A stretch of 34,888 bases of DNA from Candidatus Omnitrophota bacterium (GTDB lineage Bacteria; Hinthialibacterota; Hinthialibacteria; Hinthialibacterales; Hinthialibacteraceae): assembly GCA_003598175.1 (NCBI GenBank), contig QZKN01000074.1, forward strand, positions 1 through 34,888. The letters run 5' to 3'. This document shows, piece by piece, positions 31,866 through 34,888 of this stretch. The stretch's first letter is position 1; every line of letters starts with the position of its first letter. The translations under genes and the position numbers were made by a program. A model generated the notes under the pieces. It saw nothing but the letters and a program-made list of their open reading frames with translations, was not told where the DNA came from and made no database searches.

Positions 31866-32715
31866 ATTTTTCCCATTCGATGTTGTCAGGCAGTATGGAT
31901 TCCCTATTTACGAATGTCATCTTCGTCAGCGAATGTGCAATCAAAATCAATTGATCCCCCTCCTGCAGTACGGCGTCTTTCCCCGGCTCGTACCCCGCTT
32001 TCGGATTGAGAACGATGTTTTTTTTCCGGGGGGAATGCTCATGGGATTTATCCGCATGATGGGGTAAATTTTGAATAAAACCACAGAGAATACAGGGGGC
32101 GCCGGATCGGATGATAGTTCGCGCAATTTCGCGATACGTGTGGCCGCGCCAATGACAGGGAAGCGGAGGGAGTACGATTTGGTTGCTGCCGGGATTGGAC
32201 GACAGCAGGTGTTCGAAAATATTCTTAATGCCGGGCGTGATGCAGCTTTGGGCGATCAATTTTTCCGTGATCTCGCCGTGGCAGACCACCTCATCGATTT
32301 TTGTGGCGTTGAGATGAATGCGGTTGTTGGAATCGATCAACTCGATCACCGTATGCACCTGGGGATTGTTATATTCGATGGCGAGAGCGATCAGCGTCGA
32401 TTGGGCGTCGGCGAATTCCCCGTGTCGTGGATCGGCCAATATGATCGCGCTCCGCGCCCGTTCAATATGAGCGCGGCGTAAGGTGTTTTTGTTTGTGGGA
32501 CACCCTTCGATGGTGTGAAAATGATGATTCACAAACGAATCGGGGCGCCATAGCGGGTTCGTTTCCCATAAATCCCGGTCCTGAATAATCAACACGATGT
32601 CAATCGGATTTTGAGAACCGCGGTGAAGTTCCTCCACGATGGTCTTGACCTTTTCGTTGCAGTTGCAAAGTACGACGTGTCGGTCTATATGCGATAAATG
32701 ATCTTGCCGCTCCAT
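31861..32715 (-). CDS. Soluble RCK/TrkA-N-type channel-regulatory protein
   Basis: The 284-residue protein continues the fold of the preceding channel gene. A Rossmann-like domain opens with HVVLCNCNEKVKTIVEEL, where NAD-binding TrkA domains have GxGxxG. IDIVLIIQD follows, then ARSAIILADPRHGEFADAQ, STLIALAIEYNNPQVHTV and VVCHGEITEKLIAQSC. The C-terminal RCK_C-like part ends KAGYEPGKDAVLQEGDQLI. Its first 31 bases overlap the channel gene's 3' end in another frame, so the two are translationally coupled and probably make one complex, like the two RCK domains of BK or CASTOR channels. The missing glycine motif argues against classical NAD binding. Ligand unknown. Confidence 0.8.
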   Translation of the reverse strand: MERQDHLSHIDRHVVLCNCNEKVKTIVEELHRGSQNPIDIVLIIQDRDLWETNPLWRPDSFVNHHFHTIEGCPTNKNTLRRAHIERARSAIILADPRHGEFADAQSTLIALAIEYNNPQVHTVIELIDSNNRIHLNATKIDEVVCHGEITEKLIAQSCITPGIKNIFEHLLSSNPGSNQIVLPPLPCHWRGHTYREIARTIIRSGAPCILCGFIQNLPHHADKSHEHSPRKKNIVLNPKAGYEPGKDAVLQEGDQLILIAHSLTKMTFVNRESILPDNIEWEKS

Positions 32716-34322
32716 ATTTCTTCCTTTTCGAAAGCGGGGTGGAATGGTCGTTCATACGCCATGACGATCAAATTATCTCCCGCATTCAAAATAAGGTTTG
32801 TGTTGGAAAGTCCCTTTTGCGTCACGCCGGAATTGATCCAAAATCGCGTATGAGGCGCGTCGGGCGGAGAACGGTCGACGCCGATGAGCACGATGGATTC
32901 CTGGTCGTAATCCAAAAAGTGGAGTTGCGCATCCTGAAATGATTTTCCGACTAAATGCGAAGGAAGCGGAATGGTGTACAGTTCATTATCCTCGCGGATG
33001 AAATTCATCAATTCGTAATATATTTCCGTCACGCCCGGATTGAGTACGGCCTGGCAGGCCAGATACTCCACATAACGGCCGCCGACCACGAAATCGATGC
33101 CCGGCAGTTGTTTCGCATACGACATACTCTCCCGCGTCTTCAATTCGACCACCATCGGAATGCCTTTTCGCCGGCAGGCCACGGCGAGAGTAATCATTAG
33201 GGTTTTGTTATCGATGGATTGCGGGGGCAAATTCTCGTCCGCGGCCAACACCGCCACGCGCAACGCGGAATCCACGTCGGATTCATCCAATATTTTCATC
33301 TGCACGGGATCTCCGGAGCGCGCCAACACTCGCTTGTAGATCAACGGATCGGAAATTTTATGATTTTCCGCATCCGGACTGACAATCAGAAAATAATATT
33401 TCCCCTTCAACGCGGCGTAAAGCTGATGCAGGATATGATCGAGGTGGGAATTCGTTCCCAAAATCACGATATGATTGGAAAGACGGGCGTTGGGCGGCTT
33501 GACCGCGACCATCCCGATTCGTTGGATCCGTTTCACCAAAATCGAGACGATCTCGGCAGTCAACATTCCCACGATGATGATGCCGACGATAAGCAACAAC
33601 GTGACTTCCACGCGACCGAGCAGGGAAACCGGTTCCTTATCCTCGATGCCCGATATGAGTACGATAATGATATGCCAATACGTTTGCCAATACAGCGAAT
33701 AGGGGCCGTCCTCGATCCCGTTCAACAATTCGGTGAAATACAGCAGATTGGCGCCCAGGATCCATGCCAGGGTTACCCACAGAAATAAATTCCGCAGCTG
33801 CTGCAATCGATATTGGTAATTAAAACTGCCGAACCACGTGCAAAAGAGATTGATGCTGCGATAAATCAGAAAACGGTAGCGAAAAAATTCAATCAACCGC
33901 AGCAATCGCAATAGGCGAAATCCGCGCAACATCCGTAATAGCATCAATTGACCGTTCAACGTCAGCAAAGTCGGTAGAATCGCGGCCAGATCGATGAGCG
34001 CATAAAATTCGAAAGGATACATCCGCCGGTTGGGAGCGGAATACCATCGCAGGAAATATTCAACGACAAAAATGGAAACGAAACCGTATTCACAACGCAG
34101 GAGAAGATCGGCGCGATCCGGATACAGGAATTCCAGCAGAATGATCGCGCAGGACGCGACAATACAAAAAAGGATGAACAGATCGACGATCAGACTCAGC
34201 CAGGTGGATTCCGGCCCCCCCTCGAAGGGATCCATCACTTCGCGCACACGAGCGCGGAAGGGTTGTTTTTTGGGGATCGGTTGCGATTTCATATCGTATC
34301 CGCTTGCATTCAACTGCCTCAT
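32685..34322 (-). CDS. Voltage-sensor-type ion channel with RCK domain and non-canonical pore
   Basis: The 545-residue protein has an Ion_trans-like membrane region (about 40-280) with an S4-like helix LLRMLRGFRLLRLLRLIEF carrying Arg at every third position. A pore region (YSLYWQTYWHIIIVLISGIED) and a last TM segment (TLLLIVGIIIVGMLTAEIV) follow. The usual TVGYGD selectivity filter is absent; the equivalent position reads SGIEDKEP. The cytoplasmic part (about 290-545) is RCK-like: HIVILGTNSHLDHILHQL, RVAVLAADENLPPQS, MVVELKTRESMSYAK and a C-terminal lobe ending NAGDNLIVMAYERP. The start may be 34322 or the ATG ten codons on (34292); neither has a strong ribosome site. It follows parB by nine bases. 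Ion selectivity cannot be predicted. Confidence 0.82.
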   Translation of the reverse strand: MRQLNASGYDMKSQPIPKKQPFRARVREVMDPFEGGPESTWLSLIVDLFILFCIVASCAIILLEFLYPDRADLLLRCEYGFVSIFVVEYFLRWYSAPNRRMYPFEFYALIDLAAILPTLLTLNGQLMLLRMLRGFRLLRLLRLIEFFRYRFLIYRSINLFCTWFGSFNYQYRLQQLRNLFLWVTLAWILGANLLYFTELLNGIEDGPYSLYWQTYWHIIIVLISGIEDKEPVSLLGRVEVTLLLIVGIIIVGMLTAEIVSILVKRIQRIGMVAVKPPNARLSNHIVILGTNSHLDHILHQLYAALKGKYYFLIVSPDAENHKISDPLIYKRVLARSGDPVQMKILDESDVDSALRVAVLAADENLPPQSIDNKTLMITLAVACRRKGIPMVVELKTRESMSYAKQLPGIDFVVGGRYVEYLACQAVLNPGVTEIYYELMNFIREDNELYTIPLPSHLVGKSFQDAQLHFLDYDQESIVLIGVDRSPPDAPHTRFWINSGVTQKGLSNTNLILNAGDNLIVMAYERPFHPAFEKEEIWSGKIIYRI

Positions 34323-34331
34323 CCAGGGAAA

Positions 34332-34888
34332 TCATTGCATCGTGGAATCGAATTGCTGTAATAGTACGTTGATTTCCTCCCGCAAATTGACCAATTCCCT
34401 CTTGAAACTCTCTCGTTTTTCGTTTTGCAATTCGCTGAGATCGATTTTCTTGAACGACTTTTTGACGGCAGTGATTTTATTCAGCATCAACGTGGTTGTA
34501 TCGCGCCCTTGCTTGCGTTTACGGGTGATGGCGCGCACTTCGCTGCTTTTCAAACCTTGTTCCTTCACTTTTCGGAATAATGCGAGCATCTGTTCTTTGG
34601 TCGGTTGCTTGGCGATTTCCACCAGCACATTGCGCGACCATTCGTTGCTGTTTCTGCATTCGTTTTTGATTTCGCCGGGCAATTCGTTGACTTTCTTGAT
34701 TTCGCTGATGGTGGATTTGGCCTTGCCGAGCAGGAGAATTAAATCTTTCGTCTGATAATGATGTTTCTGAATCAATTTCGCCACCGCTTCCGCCTCTTCG
34801 ATCGGATTCAAATCTTCTCGTTGAATGTTTTCAATCAGCGAAATGACGGAAGCGTCTCCCTCCACGCAAACGGCGGGAATGTGTTTTA
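34332..34888 (-). CDS. parB: ParB/Spo0J-family partition protein, 5' end outside the window
   Basis: The visible 185 codons are the C-terminal part. The frame stays open to the window edge (KHIPAVCVEGDASVISLIE) and is unbroken before the internal GTG, so the true start is beyond base 34888. ENIQREDLNPIEEAEAV is the strongly conserved end of the ParB N-terminal domain. The HTH region HHYQTKDLILLLGKAKSTIS follows. The last 80 residues (ITRKRKQGRDTTTLMLNK, then a Lys/Glu-rich helix) replace the usual dimerisation domain and look like a coiled coil. The CTP-binding GxRR box is not in view. No parA or parS site is seen here. Whether this is chromosomal parB or a ParB-like regulator cannot be decided from the fragment. 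Confidence 0.88.
   Translation of the reverse strand, partial: KHIPAVCVEGDASVISLIENIQREDLNPIEEAEAVAKLIQKHHYQTKDLILLLGKAKSTISEIKKVNELPGEIKNECRNSNEWSRNVLVEIAKQPTKEQMLALFRKVKEQGLKSSEVRAITRKRKQGRDTTTLMLNKITAVKKSFKKIDLSELQNEKRESFKRELVNLREEINVLLQQFDSTMQ

Noticed and set aside
32685..32715. Programmed frameshift joining the channel and RCK genes into one product.
   Set aside because: The overlap has no obvious slippery heptamer followed by a strong structure, and the second gene has its own ATG. Simple coupling is sufficient, though a test is suggested in the findings.

Overview
This window comes from a Gram-negative bacterium of roughly 50% GC. Signs of an outer membrane and busy periplasm are a YdbL-like lipoprotein, c-type multiheme cytochromes, a Tat-exported enzyme, a type II-like pseudopilin, many secreted beta-propellers and several periplasmic binding proteins. 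The mix (ASPIC/UnbV FG-GAP protein, HzsA-like protein, secreted fucosidase, regulator-propeller protein) is typical of uncultured, heterotrophic Planctomycetota-, Hydrogenedentota- or Sumerlaeota-like lineages. No ribosomal or other marker gene is present, so I cannot place it further.

Layout. 1-700: a YdbL/DUF1318 lipoprotein gene on the plus strand. 728-14025: a long minus-strand block. Read in transcription order it holds a two-domain Rid/chorismatase-like protein, an HzsA-like heme-binding propeller, an ASPIC/UnbV FG-GAP protein and a 950-residue decaheme fusion. These four are tightly packed and look like one operon. After a 200-bp nested palindrome come a regulator-propeller protein, a DUF4351 gene remnant, a LivJ-type binding protein, a Tat-exported sugar isomerase/epimerase and a second, paralogous LivJ-type binding protein. 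14026-14460 is a divergent intergenic region filled with hairpin repeats. 14479-20665 (plus): an M14 carboxypeptidase, a GH29 fucosidase, a GNAT acyltransferase fused to a cyclic-nucleotide-binding domain, and an LVIVD-type propeller.

20781-30417 is the most unusual part. A STAS-domain protein with an unrecognised C-terminal domain is followed by a 1249-residue ABC permease carrying three tandem ABC_sub_bind domains on one chain. Then come the matching ATPase, a THI5/NMT1-type binding protein and a dCache-HAMP-SpoIIE phosphatase. On the opposite strand, converging on these, are a zinc-ribbon membrane protein and a stand-alone STAS protein with a good promoter. I read this as a candidate system that couples solute binding by an ABC transporter to STAS/PP2C partner switching. 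That is inference.

30488-34888 (minus): a truncated nucleotidyltransferase, a pseudopilin, a YgiT-type antitoxin next to the stump of its DUF4258 toxin, a two-gene RCK ion-channel unit (voltage-sensor-like channel with a non-canonical pore, plus an overlapping soluble RCK gene), and the 3' part of a parB gene that runs off the window. Three gene stumps and a family of intergenic hairpins with variable stems and mostly GGA loops show that the spacers have been remodelled repeatedly.
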